Assembly (NCBI GenBank): GCA_002690445.1
Contig: NZER01000499.1
Span: 1 to 21,639 of the forward strand
DNA from: Candidatus Pacearchaeota archaeon
Lineage (GTDB): Archaea > Nanoarchaeota > Nanoarchaeia > Pacearchaeales > GW2011-AR1
DNA: 21,639 nucleotides
Direction: 5' to 3'
A program made the translations under genes and the position numbers. This document shows, in pieces, positions 14,802 through 20,800 of this stretch. Position 1 is the stretch's first letter. Each line of letters starts with the position of its first letter. The notes beneath the pieces are model-generated. The model was not told the DNA's origin, searched no databases, and saw only the letters and a program-made list of their open reading frames with translations.

Positions 14802-17588
14802 CTACTCCTTGGGGATGAATATCACGATGCAGTTGCACTGATCGCCGCCGAAGCAATCAGGATCCGGCGTGGCGTACTCGTCAAGCTCGGCCATCTCGAA
14901 GCGGGACCCGTCCTTGCTCAAGCACACGTCGCAGGTTGACGACTCAAGCATAGCCGAGCGGATGCCCTCCTCGGCTCCCTGCGCCCTCGCTTCCTGCATG
15001 CGGCCCAGACCAAAGATCGTGTTGGTGTCGCGCTGGGCCTGAACCAGATCCGCACCTGGGCTGAGTTCGCGCACAGCGCCTGCCACCGTCGCCGCAATGG
15101 CTGCGGTAGCCATGACACCGCCGATGCTGCCCGACTGAACAGCGGTGATGCTGGCAGCCTTCACGCGGTCAGCAGCAGCCAGGGCCGAAGTACGCGCCAC
15201 GTTCTCCACAGCCTCCTCGGGATCGATCTCGTCCGCTACCGACTCGCCATCGGCCACCGGGTCCTCTGCCACCACCTTGCGGCCCACGGGAGCCAGCAGC
15301 AGGGGCTCGCCATCACCCAGGCTGGTCAGGTAGCGCAGGCCGGTCAAGCCGCCCCGCTGCTGGCCGGTCCATGAGAATGCGGTCTGCTCGCCCAGTGTCT
15401 CCGTCTCGCCCGGCAGGTCCACCACGATGTCGTCGCGTGTCACCTCAAAGTCTCCGACCTCAAGAGCAGGCAGCAGATCAGGCGAGGCAGAGATCCGATC
15501 CATCTCCTCACTCACCGACGCCTTGCCCGCACGATAGGCCCGGCGCAACTCCACCCGGAACGCCTCGCCCAGCTTGCCCACGTCTGGCACGTCAGCGCCG
15601 CGCATCTTGATCAGGTCGCCAGCCTCAGCCATGCGATCCGCGTAACGCTCAGCGATGAGTTCGCGCCAGTCCTCGGCAGCCTGGGCCATGGCTTCCTTCA
15701 CGCCCACCATCGGCGCAAGTGTCTCGTCAAGGCGAACGTACCGCTCCTCTTCTCGTAGCTCGCGACCGCTCACGGCAAGCGGGCGGCGCAGGCTCTCAGC
15801 CAATGCCTCCATCTCTTTGGCCTCGCGCTCGGTGTCGTCTGCCTGATCGTCTGTGACCTCGGTGACTACGGGCTGCCTGCTCTTGACCTCGGTGCGCTCG
15901 ATCTGCTCGACCTCTGTCTTGACCTCATCCTCAGCCGGTGCCGTCTCGGGCGAGGGCTCGCCGCCAAGGATCTCCTCAGCCACCGAGCGGGGCAGGTTAA
16001 AGAAGTTGCCGATCATGCCTACCGCGCTCTCTCGGGTGATCTCGCCCACAGAGGCAGCCTGCACGATAGCCAGGGCACTGGCGACCTGCGAGCCGTTGAG
16101 CGCTGTGTCCGCTGCCTTGGATTCCTCGGTCCTGATCTCGCCGGGCTGCTCGTTGCGGAGTCGGTGCGCCATCTCCTCGCGGCTCTCTAGCTCAGGCAGC
16201 CCCAGCGCAGCACGGACGGACTCCTCTACGCCGCGATCAGGAAGCAATGCGCCGCCCTCTGCTGCGAGCTTGATCGATTCCACGAGGGCCTTGGGATCGC
16301 CAAGACTCAGCGAGCCGGGCACCAGCTTGGGGAAGCCCTCGGTCCGATTGTAGTTCCACCCGCACAGCCGCTGGATCAGGGAGTCGCTGCCATGGCTGAG
16401 CGCCGCCCCGATCATGTCGGCAGCGGTCTGAAGATTCATGGTGAAAAAGTCTAGCTGCCCCGCGATGAGGCTGTAGGATCCTGACTGCTCTCCGGTGAAT
16501 AAGAACGGGGCCATGGCGGCGCGGGCCATGTCCTGACCAGCAGCGATCCGAGCCTCGCGCAGATCGGCACCCTTGAAGGGGAAGTCAGCAAACTTGAGCG
16601 AGTACCCGGGCGGGAAGGCAGCCCAGGCGCGGGCACCCGTCCGCAACTCGCGCAGGATCTCGTTGACTGTTGCGCTGTCTCCGGTGCGCGCTGTCGGATC
16701 CACCTCGACGTAGGGGATCCCGAATGCGCCGCGCTCAAAGCCGGTTGCCTCAAGCTTCAGCATCAGGCGGCGAGACTTCCATCCCGCATAGCAGGGGCGC
16801 AGGATGCTCATCCCCTCGGGGTCGTCGCCGCTCGCGTTCCATGCGATGTGCAGCAGCTTCTCGGGCGGCAGGCTCGCACCTCCGGCAGAGTAGGCATCAG
16901 GCGAGCCCACGTCGGCGTCGCCTTGGTCCGGTGCCTGAGTCACGCCCCAGCGGCCCGACTCGTAGCGGTTCCAGCTATAGACCGTGTTGGGCAGCATCGG
17001 GCTGAGTTGGTCGAGGCGGGTCTGCTTGCTGTCACGGTCGAAGCGGGCGACGATCTCGAACAGCGAGAAGCCGCGCCAGACGGCAGACACCGCCTGCTCC
17101 ACAAAGGTATAGAAGCCACCGCTCAGGTACTCGAACAGGTTGGCTCGGATGAACTCGGCCTCTTCTAGCGCCTGCCGGTCATCGCCGCCGGGCTCGATCT
17201 TCCAGTGGCTGCGGATGATCGGGGCGGTGGTAGCGTAAACAATCGCCGCCACTACCGGATCCTCCATCCGCATCTGATCGACGACGCCTACCTGGGTCCC
17301 GTAGCCGCGCCAGACGTCCGGGGTCAGGCCCGGGTTGCTGTCCATGTCCACGACGCCGCTCATCGGGTAGGTGCCAACGTCGGTGAGCCGCTTCGCCATC
17401 ATGGAGGCATTGGCCCGCAGAGGCTTGCCGCCCATCTGACCGGGGAGGCTGATGTACTCGCTGAGCGCTTCCATGCCGTCCGGGTAGACACGCACAGCCT
17501 GACCGCTTGCTGCTGCCTGCTCAGCGGCTGCCTGGGTCACATACAGCGGCCCGAGCTTGGCCCAGGTAGCGGGATCAGGTTCGCTCAT
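14802..17588 (-). CDS. Portal protein (DUF935/Mu gp29-like) fused to a MuF-like C-terminal domain, 928 aa
   Basis: The first 500 or so residues have portal hallmarks of the DUF935 family: DPVVAAIVYATTAPIIRSHW, then FVEQAVSAVWRGFSLFEIVA, LLHIAWNASGDDPEGMSILR, and the ARAAMAPFLFTGEQSGSYSL region. An acidic linker (about 540-620) leads to a long helical region. Residues 856-928 look like the end of a MuF (minor head) domain: NTIFGLGRMQEARAQGAEEG, S-S-T-C-D-V-C with a following D-G (Cys886, Cys889), and a closing Cys912, Cys918, C-N-C at 918-920. Portals are usually 400-600 aa and MuF is usually a separate gene, so this is a fusion by length and motif. The portal forms the DNA-entry ring; MuF is a minor internal head protein. 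It starts at ATG 17586-17588 with GGGAG, abutting the terminase stop. Confidence 0.88.
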   Translation of the reverse strand: MSEPDPATWAKLGPLYVTQAAAEQAAASGQAVRVYPDGMEALSEYISLPGQMGGKPLRANASMMAKRLTDVGTYPMSGVVDMDSNPGLTPDVWRGYGTQVGVVDQMRMEDPVVAAIVYATTAPIIRSHWKIEPGGDDRQALEEAEFIRANLFEYLSGGFYTFVEQAVSAVWRGFSLFEIVARFDRDSKQTRLDQLSPMLPNTVYSWNRYESGRWGVTQAPDQGDADVGSPDAYSAGGASLPPEKLLHIAWNASGDDPEGMSILRPCYAGWKSRRLMLKLEATGFERGAFGIPYVEVDPTARTGDSATVNEILRELRTGARAWAAFPPGYSLKFADFPFKGADLREARIAAGQDMARAAMAPFLFTGEQSGSYSLIAGQLDFFTMNLQTAADMIGAALSHGSDSLIQRLCGWNYNRTEGFPKLVPGSLSLGDPKALVESIKLAAEGGALLPDRGVEESVRAALGLPELESREEMAHRLRNEQPGEIRTEESKAADTALNGSQVASALAIVQAASVGEITRESAVGMIGNFFNLPRSVAEEILGGEPSPETAPAEDEVKTEVEQIERTEVKSRQPVVTEVTDDQADDTEREAKEMEALAESLRRPLAVSGRELREEERYVRLDETLAPMVGVKEAMAQAAEDWRELIAERYADRMAEAGDLIKMRGADVPDVGKLGEAFRVELRRAYRAGKASVSEEMDRISASPDLLPALEVGDFEVTRDDIVVDLPGETETLGEQTAFSWTGQQRGGLTGLRYLTSLGDGEPLLLAPVGRKVVAEDPVADGESVADEIDPEEAVENVARTSALAAADRVKAASITAVQSGSIGGVMATAAIAATVAGAVRELSPGADLVQAQRDTNTIFGLGRMQEARAQGAEEGIRSAMLESSTCDVCLSKDGSRFEMAELDEYATPDPDCFGGDQCNCIVIFIPKE

Positions 17589-19010
17589 CTAGAAGTCTCC
17601 CAGGTGCAGATCTCCCGCACCATACCCCACGCCGTGCGATTGGGTAGAGCCTGAATTGTCAAGGCTCGGGTTGAGGGCTGCGATGTCGGGCTGCTCGACT
17701 ACCCCATGGCGGGCGACGACGTAGTACCGCAGCGCATCCATGCTGTGATCGTGGATCCCGTCCTTGTGCGGCTCGTTGGTGTGCTGCCTCTTCGATGGGT
17801 ACTTGTAGCCCATGAGCCCGCCGTGTACGCCTACCGCGCCCTCGGGGTAGCGGCTGGTGCGGCTCTGCTCGGTCAAGGCCCTGGCGACGAACAGGCGACG
17901 CCTGCCCGAGTGGTCCTGAAGCTTGCACCGGGTAGCCTCGACACCGTTGGGGATGTGCCGCTCCACTGGCCCGCGAGGGTGCTGCATGTAGCCCGAGAGC
18001 ACACCGGCTGAGCGAAAGATGTCCTCATAGACCTTGAAGCTGGAGAGCCCCGTCTGAGCGTTCCTGCTGGCCCCTGCCGGGTCGCAGTAGCATTCAAGCA
18101 TCGTCAAGCCCAGGCGCTGCAAGTGCTCGGCACAGTCGCGAGCGTGGCGGCTCTCCAGGACGTTGGCTGCCACCACCTCCTCGACCACCACCTCGCCGCA
18201 GTCATGGTCTTGGACGATCCCGAAATAAGGCTTCCTGCCGCCGAAGTCCAGCATCCCATAGGTCGGCTTGCTGGGGTCTGGCTCCACGTCAACGATGCTC
18301 TCGTCGGTGTAGTTCCAATAGACGACGCCCTCAAGCACGACGAACTCGCCGTGGATGTAGGCGCGTGCCAGCCTGTCGCTCAGGTTGAGGTGCTCGATGT
18401 AGCCGGGCGGCAGGTGCGGGTTGTCGGTGGTGCTCCCTCTGATGACCGTCCGCTTGGGGTGCGGCTTGCCGAACTCGTCCCACATCCAGCCCATGGCCGG
18501 AACACCCGCCAGGGCCCGGCGTAGCTGCTTGCTCTGTGGGTCCCTGATGCGGGCATTGAAGATGCGCCACGCCTCGGGCCTGACCAGCCTGGGCTCATCC
18601 AGGCAGCCCCAGGCGTAGCTTGCGCCCTCCAAGCTGGCCACATTCTCGGCGCTTCCAAACATCCACTCCGACGAATTGAACAGAGTTAAAACGCGGTCAC
18701 TCGCCGACCAGTCCTTGACCAGCGGGCCGAGACAGTCGCGGGCATTGGCTGTGCCGGTAGGCCAGCGCTTGGCCTCGGGGAATATGTCCACGATCGCCCG
18801 GTACAGCGTGCGCCGTTGCAGCGGGAAGGTGGGCGACACCAGCACGCCGGGCCTGCCTGGGTTCTCCACCGTCAGGCGCAGGGCCTCAGCTATCAACCAC
18901 CACGTCTTGCCCGAGCCCCAGCCGCCAGCAAAGAGCACCGTGTCCTGTGGCGCGGTGTGCGCCCGTAGTTGCGCGCTGTGGGGCCTGTAGTCAACGCTGA
19001 GGTGTCTCAC
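17589..19010 (-). CDS. terL: Terminase large subunit, 473 aa
   Basis: The DNA packaging motor ATPase/nuclease has a Walker A GGWGSGKT (residues 29-36), a Walker B ending in C-L-D-E (Asp138, Glu139) and an N-rich FNSSEWMFGSAENVASLEGA segment before it. The RNase H-like nuclease half includes YGMLDFGG (Asp255), CYCDPAGASRN (Asp310) and DHSMDALRYYV (Asp425), the three acidic positions expected for metal binding. At 473 aa it is of usual length and complete. It packages DNA through the portal encoded next. The ATG at 19008-19010 overlaps the TGA of the small subunit gene as ATGA. Packaging type (cos or pac) cannot be decided from sequence by eye. Confidence 0.95.
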   Translation of the reverse strand: MRHLSVDYRPHSAQLRAHTAPQDTVLFAGGWGSGKTWWLIAEALRLTVENPGRPGVLVSPTFPLQRRTLYRAIVDIFPEAKRWPTGTANARDCLGPLVKDWSASDRVLTLFNSSEWMFGSAENVASLEGASYAWGCLDEPRLVRPEAWRIFNARIRDPQSKQLRRALAGVPAMGWMWDEFGKPHPKRTVIRGSTTDNPHLPPGYIEHLNLSDRLARAYIHGEFVVLEGVVYWNYTDESIVDVEPDPSKPTYGMLDFGGRKPYFGIVQDHDCGEVVVEEVVAANVLESRHARDCAEHLQRLGLTMLECYCDPAGASRNAQTGLSSFKVYEDIFRSAGVLSGYMQHPRGPVERHIPNGVEATRCKLQDHSGRRRLFVARALTEQSRTSRYPEGAVGVHGGLMGYKYPSKRQHTNEPHKDGIHDHSMDALRYYVVARHGVVEQPDIAALNPSLDNSGSTQSHGVGYGAGDLHLGDF

Positions 19011-19390
19011 TCGGTCAGCGGTCCAGGCACATGCAGATTTACTGTAACGGGCTGTACGTCCACCTCAGCGGCTCTCTCGACTCCGGTTATCTTGCTCTCT
19101 AGCGTCATCATCGCAGCAAGCGGGCCGAGCTTGCCTGCGTCCAGTGCTGCGCGTTGGTGGCCTCTGATCCGGTCGAGGAACTCCGAGCGCATCTCGTCAA
19201 GCTCCTGCTCTGACAACTCAAGCCGGGTGCGCTCGATCACTCGCTTGCGGTAGGCGTAGACCGTATCCCGGCTCACGCCCATCTCTGCTGCGAGGTCTAG
19301 CGCGATCTGAAGCGACCAGCCACGCTCACCGATCCGCTGCTGCACGATAGCCATGCGCCGTTCGATCTCTGCCTGGGTGGTCTTCGGCAT
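19007..19390 (-). CDS. terS: Terminase small subunit-like DNA-binding protein, 127 aa
   Basis: The 127-aa product has an N-terminal helix-turn-helix (WSLQIALDLAAEMGVSRDTV, about residues 25-44, followed by Y-A-Y-R-K-R). A long helical oligomerisation-like region (LSEQELDEMRSEFLDRIRGH, about 59-78) and a short beta-like C-terminus (VQPVTVNLHVPGP) come next. This order, and the ATGA overlap with terL, fit a small terminase that recognises the packaging site. The start ATG at 19388-19390 has only AGGA three to four bases upstream, weaker than its neighbours. It is preceded by a 111-base gap with a hairpin, so its expression may be controlled separately from the early genes. Confidence 0.82.
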   Translation of the reverse strand: MPKTTQAEIERRMAIVQQRIGERGWSLQIALDLAAEMGVSRDTVYAYRKRVIERTRLELSEQELDEMRSEFLDRIRGHQRAALDAGKLGPLAAMMTLESKITGVERAAEVDVQPVTVNLHVPGPLTE

Positions 19391-19457
19391 ACGTCCTATA
19401 GCCTAGCAAGTGTGCCCCCAGTCTATGCAGCCGCCTGCCGATGTCCAGAACCAGCAA

Positions 19458-19475
19458 CGCCCGCCGAAGCGAGCG
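19458..19475 (-). terminator. UUCG-tetraloop hairpin upstream of terS (possible weak terminator or leader structure)
   Basis: On the minus strand CGCTCGC-TTCG-GCGGGCG forms a 7-bp stem closed by a C(UUCG)G tetraloop. One pair is U-G, which exists only in the minus-strand RNA; the plus strand would have a C-A mismatch there. The bases after it (TTGCTGGTTCTGG) are only moderately T-rich, so strong intrinsic termination is doubtful. It separates the 75-aa gene from terS. Confidence 0.5.
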
Positions 19476-19501
19476 CCGTGGCCTGGGCGGGGTTGGTGGG
19501 G

Positions 19502-19729
19502 CTAGCTGTTGTCCATCTCGGCGTAGTAGGCATCCTCGGCGGCGGTGCAGTCGCGGACCTCGGTGCGGGTCGTGCCGTAGGCGCGGCGGGCGACGGGAGC
19601 CGGGCGGGCGGCGAGGGCGCGGCGGTCGGCGGCGACCTTGGCATCCTCGGCGGCGGCCTCCGCGTCCAGGCCCAGGAGGGCGTCGAGGTCCGCGTCGGTG
19701 AGGTCGGTGATGTAGATGAGGTTGGTCAT
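19502..19729 (-). CDS. Small acidic hypothetical protein, 75 aa
   Basis: The 75-aa product has an acidic, Ala/Leu/Asp-rich first half (MTNLIYITDLTDADLDALLG, then DAEAAAEDAKVAADRRALAA) that should form amphipathic helices. The second half is more basic with one Cys and a Tyr-Tyr near the end. No family is recognised. The start ATG at 19727-19729 has GGGAG eight bases upstream. A longer in-frame start at 19798 would fall inside the promoter-like element and is rejected. It is the first gene after promoter-like element B and the last before the terS gap, so it may be transcribed alone. A regulatory role is possible but not shown. Confidence 0.72.
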   Translation of the reverse strand: MTNLIYITDLTDADLDALLGLDAEAAAEDAKVAADRRALAARPAPVARRAYGTTRTEVRDCTAAEDAYYAEMDNS

Positions 19730-19770
19730 TGTCTCGGCTCCCGGTGGCTTAATTGCCCTCAACTGTTTAT

Positions 19771-19799
19771 AGAATACCGTATCCACATCAAAGCACAAG
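19771..19799 (-). promoter_or_regulatory. Promoter-like element B upstream of the 75-aa gene
   Basis: On the minus strand a -35-like CTTGTG (19794-19799), a 17-base spacer (19777-19793) and a -10-like TATTCT (19771-19776) are present. The spacer is identical at 15 of 17 positions to that of element A (20743-20759), including CTTTG and TGTGGATACG. A start point about seven bases downstream (near 19764) would give a 35-base leader with a proper ribosome site. Sequence conservation between the two sites, more than hexamer quality, supports function. Confidence 0.6.
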
Positions 19800-19810
19800 G
19801 CGTATCTACG
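19779..19810 (-). repeat. Pair of DnaA-box-like 9-mers, region B
   Basis: On the plus strand GTATCCACA (19779-19787) and GTATCTACG (19802-19810) are 23 bases apart, start to start. The first differs from the E. coli DnaA box TTATCCACA only at position 1; the second is weaker. Both lie in an AT-rich intergenic stretch and are the counterparts of the pair in region A. They could be DnaA sites, repressor operators or parts of a phage origin. Confidence 0.45.
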
Positions 19811-19845
19811 AAATAAACAAAGAAAGTTTCAGCCAGCAGAGCAGT

Positions 19846-20094
19846 CTAGCGTTTGGCGTGCGTCCTATATCCGCTCTCCAGGTCATCCAGCCGATCCGCT
19901 ATCGCTCGATCTGTCGCTGCGAAGTTCGCCCTGTACCTCTCCCGCTTGGCTATGAGGCAATCCCGGCAGGTGATCTCCTCGATCCGGGTGGACAGGGTTG
20001 CCTGCCTGCCTGCCAGGCCTCGGCCTGGAGTTGCCCCGCATGCCGCCTTGTCTGTGGTAAGCCCGAAGCCCGGAGCTATTGCGTGGATCTTCAT
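19846..20094 (-). CDS. Small Cys/His (zinc-binding-type) protein, 82 aa
   Basis: The product starts MKIHAIAPGFGLTTDKAACG and contains ITCRDC (Cys43, Cys46). With His4 and Cys19 these give an H..C..C-x-x-C set that could bind one zinc ion, a pattern common in tiny phage early proteins with no settled function. A basic/helical C-terminus follows (AKRERYRANFAATDRAIADR). The ATG at 20092-20094 overlaps the TGA of the 60-aa zinc-ribbon gene as ATGA and has AGGAAGG upstream. The two are co-translated and may work together. Coding of the zinc site is seen; metal binding is inferred. Confidence 0.75.
   Translation of the reverse strand: MKIHAIAPGFGLTTDKAACGATPGRGLAGRQATLSTRIEEITCRDCLIAKRERYRANFAATDRAIADRLDDLESGYRTHAKR
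20001..20028. repeat. CCTG tandem repeat followed by a short palindrome, inside a coding region
   Basis: CCTG repeats (3.5 copies, 20001-20014) run into CCAGGCC (20013-20019) / GGCCTGG (20022-20028), a 7-bp inverted repeat with only a two-base centre. It lies within the 82-aa gene, coding for the Gly/Arg/Ala-rich segment after Cys19. It could be chance in GC-rich DNA or a binding or slippage site. Confidence 0.4.
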
Positions 20095-20273
20095 CGTCTC
20101 GCCTTCCTGTAGGTGCCTCGCTTCAGTTCAGCCCCGCAGCCTCCGCAGATGATTGCCGACCAGCCAGCCCAGGCGACCGTGCGGGCCTTTCCGCAGTCCG
20201 GGCAGGTAACGGTCACGATGTAGGCCCCCGAGCCGCCGGGGTGGCGTCTCTTGTGTGTGAGGGTGGCTTTCAT
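20091..20273 (-). CDS. Zinc-ribbon protein, 60 aa
   Basis: The 60-aa product contains TVTCPDCGKARTV (Cys24, Cys27) and IICGGCGAELKRG (Cys43, Cys46), a CPDC-x15-CGGC zinc ribbon, flanked by basic residues at both ends (KATLTHKRRH and KRGTYRKARR). It is probably a small nucleic-acid- or protein-binding early protein. The ATG at 20271-20273 has AGGAGGA upstream, deciding for this start over an in-frame ATG at 20429 that would overlap the 76-aa gene. It overlaps the next zinc-type gene by ATGA. The fold call is firm; the role is unknown. Confidence 0.82.
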   Translation of the reverse strand: MKATLTHKRRHPGGSGAYIVTVTCPDCGKARTVAWAGWSAIICGGCGAELKRGTYRKARR

Positions 20274-20313
20274 AGTGTCCTCCTGCCGGATAGGCTCGGC
20301 GGGCCGTGGGTGG

Positions 20314-20544
20314 TTAGCTTCGGATCTCTGCCAGCCGCGCCACAGACTCAAGCAGGGAGGCTGTGGCCTGGGTGACGTCTTTGTGGTTGTAATTGGGGTT
20401 GATCGCTGCGATCTCGTCATAGAGATCAAGGCTTGCGTCCGCGCGCAGAGTGACCTCCCTTTTTTCTACATACTCCAGCATCTTGCTAGCCAGCCGAATG
20501 GCCCGCAGGCTGAAGGCTGCATACTCCATAGCCAACCCAGTCAT
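20314..20544 (-). CDS. Small helical hypothetical protein, 76 aa
   Basis: The 76-aa product is predicted all-helical by pattern (MEYAAFSLRAIRLASKMLEY, DLYDEIAAINPNYNHKDVTQ, ATASLLESVARLAEIR), amphipathic, with no Cys and no transmembrane segment. No family is recognised. It starts at ATG 20542-20544 with GGAGGA upstream, 20 bases after the stop of the 54-aa gene and about 40 bases before the zinc-ribbon gene, so it belongs to the same early transcript from element A. A small dimeric regulator is possible but unproven. Confidence 0.72.
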   Translation of the reverse strand: MTGLAMEYAAFSLRAIRLASKMLEYVEKREVTLRADASLDLYDEIAAINPNYNHKDVTQATASLLESVARLAEIRS

Positions 20545-20564
20545 CGTCTTGTCCTCCGTGCGGC

Positions 20565-20729
20565 TCAGGCCGCCTGTGCCCGTTGCTGGGCTCGGGTTGT
20601 CCGCGTCAGGGTCGCCTTGACCCCGGCTCGGTGAAGCTCCCTGACTCGACGCTGGGCGGCCTTGGCGGTGCCTCGGACCTGCTCTGGGTCTCTGCCGGGT
20701 GCTTCGATTGTGTAAATTCGAACTCTCAT
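20565..20729 (-). CDS. Basic 54-aa protein, probably translated from a leaderless message
   Basis: The product starts MRVRIYTIEAPGRDPEQVRG and continues with a basic helix-forming part (TAKAAQRRVRELHRAGVKAT, then L-T-R-T-T-R) to an Ala/Gln-rich end. An N-terminal beta strand followed by a basic helix suggests a small nucleic-acid-binding or ferredoxin-like fold (inference). No Shine-Dalgarno precedes the ATG at 20727-20729 and no other in-frame start codon lies nearby upstream. The -10 of element A ends at 20737, putting the expected transcription start at 20730-20729, so the transcript would be leaderless. GC-rich codon use matches its neighbours, supporting a real gene. Confidence 0.62.
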   Translation of the reverse strand: MRVRIYTIEAPGRDPEQVRGTAKAAQRRVRELHRAGVKATLTRTTRAQQRAQAA

Positions 20730-20736
20730 GTGACTG

Positions 20737-20765
20737 ATGTTATCGTATCCACAACAAAGAGCAAG
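20737..20765 (-). promoter_or_regulatory. Promoter-like element A upstream of the small early genes
   Basis: On the minus strand a -35-like CTTGCT (20760-20765), a 17-base spacer (20743-20759) and a -10-like TAACAT (20737-20742) are present. TTGCTC with a 16-base spacer is an alternative register. The spacer is almost identical to that of element B. It lies in the 71-base gap between the 188-aa gene and the 54-aa gene and would drive the four small genes below it. Confidence 0.6.
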
Positions 20766-20779
20766 GAAAAGTATCCACC
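20745..20779 (-). repeat. Pair of DnaA-box-like 9-mers, region A, beside the replication genes
   Basis: On the plus strand GTATCCACA (20745-20753) and GTATCCACC (20771-20779) are 26 bases apart, start to start. Each matches seven or eight of nine positions of TTATCCACA. An AT-rich run (CTTTTTAAAT) follows directly. With the replication genes just upstream, this could be part of a phage origin, a DnaA-controlled promoter or an operator. Confidence 0.5.
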
Positions 20780-20800
20780 TTTTTAAATCAGTGCCGCAGT

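Noticed and set aside
13832..14818. Plus-strand open frame of 328 aa opposite the protease
   Set aside because: It is antisense to the protease gene; its Leu/Ala-repetitive middle is the reverse of the Lys/Glu repeat linker, not a membrane domain.
19391..19420. Possible sigma-70 promoter directly before terS (TATAGG as -10)
   Set aside because: No acceptable -35 at 16-18 bases, and the site overlaps the weak ribosome region; too little to list as a feature.
20274..20429. Longer N-terminus of the zinc-ribbon protein
   Set aside because: The extension overlaps the 76-aa gene, is low-complexity, and AGGAGGA clearly marks the ATG at 20271-20273.
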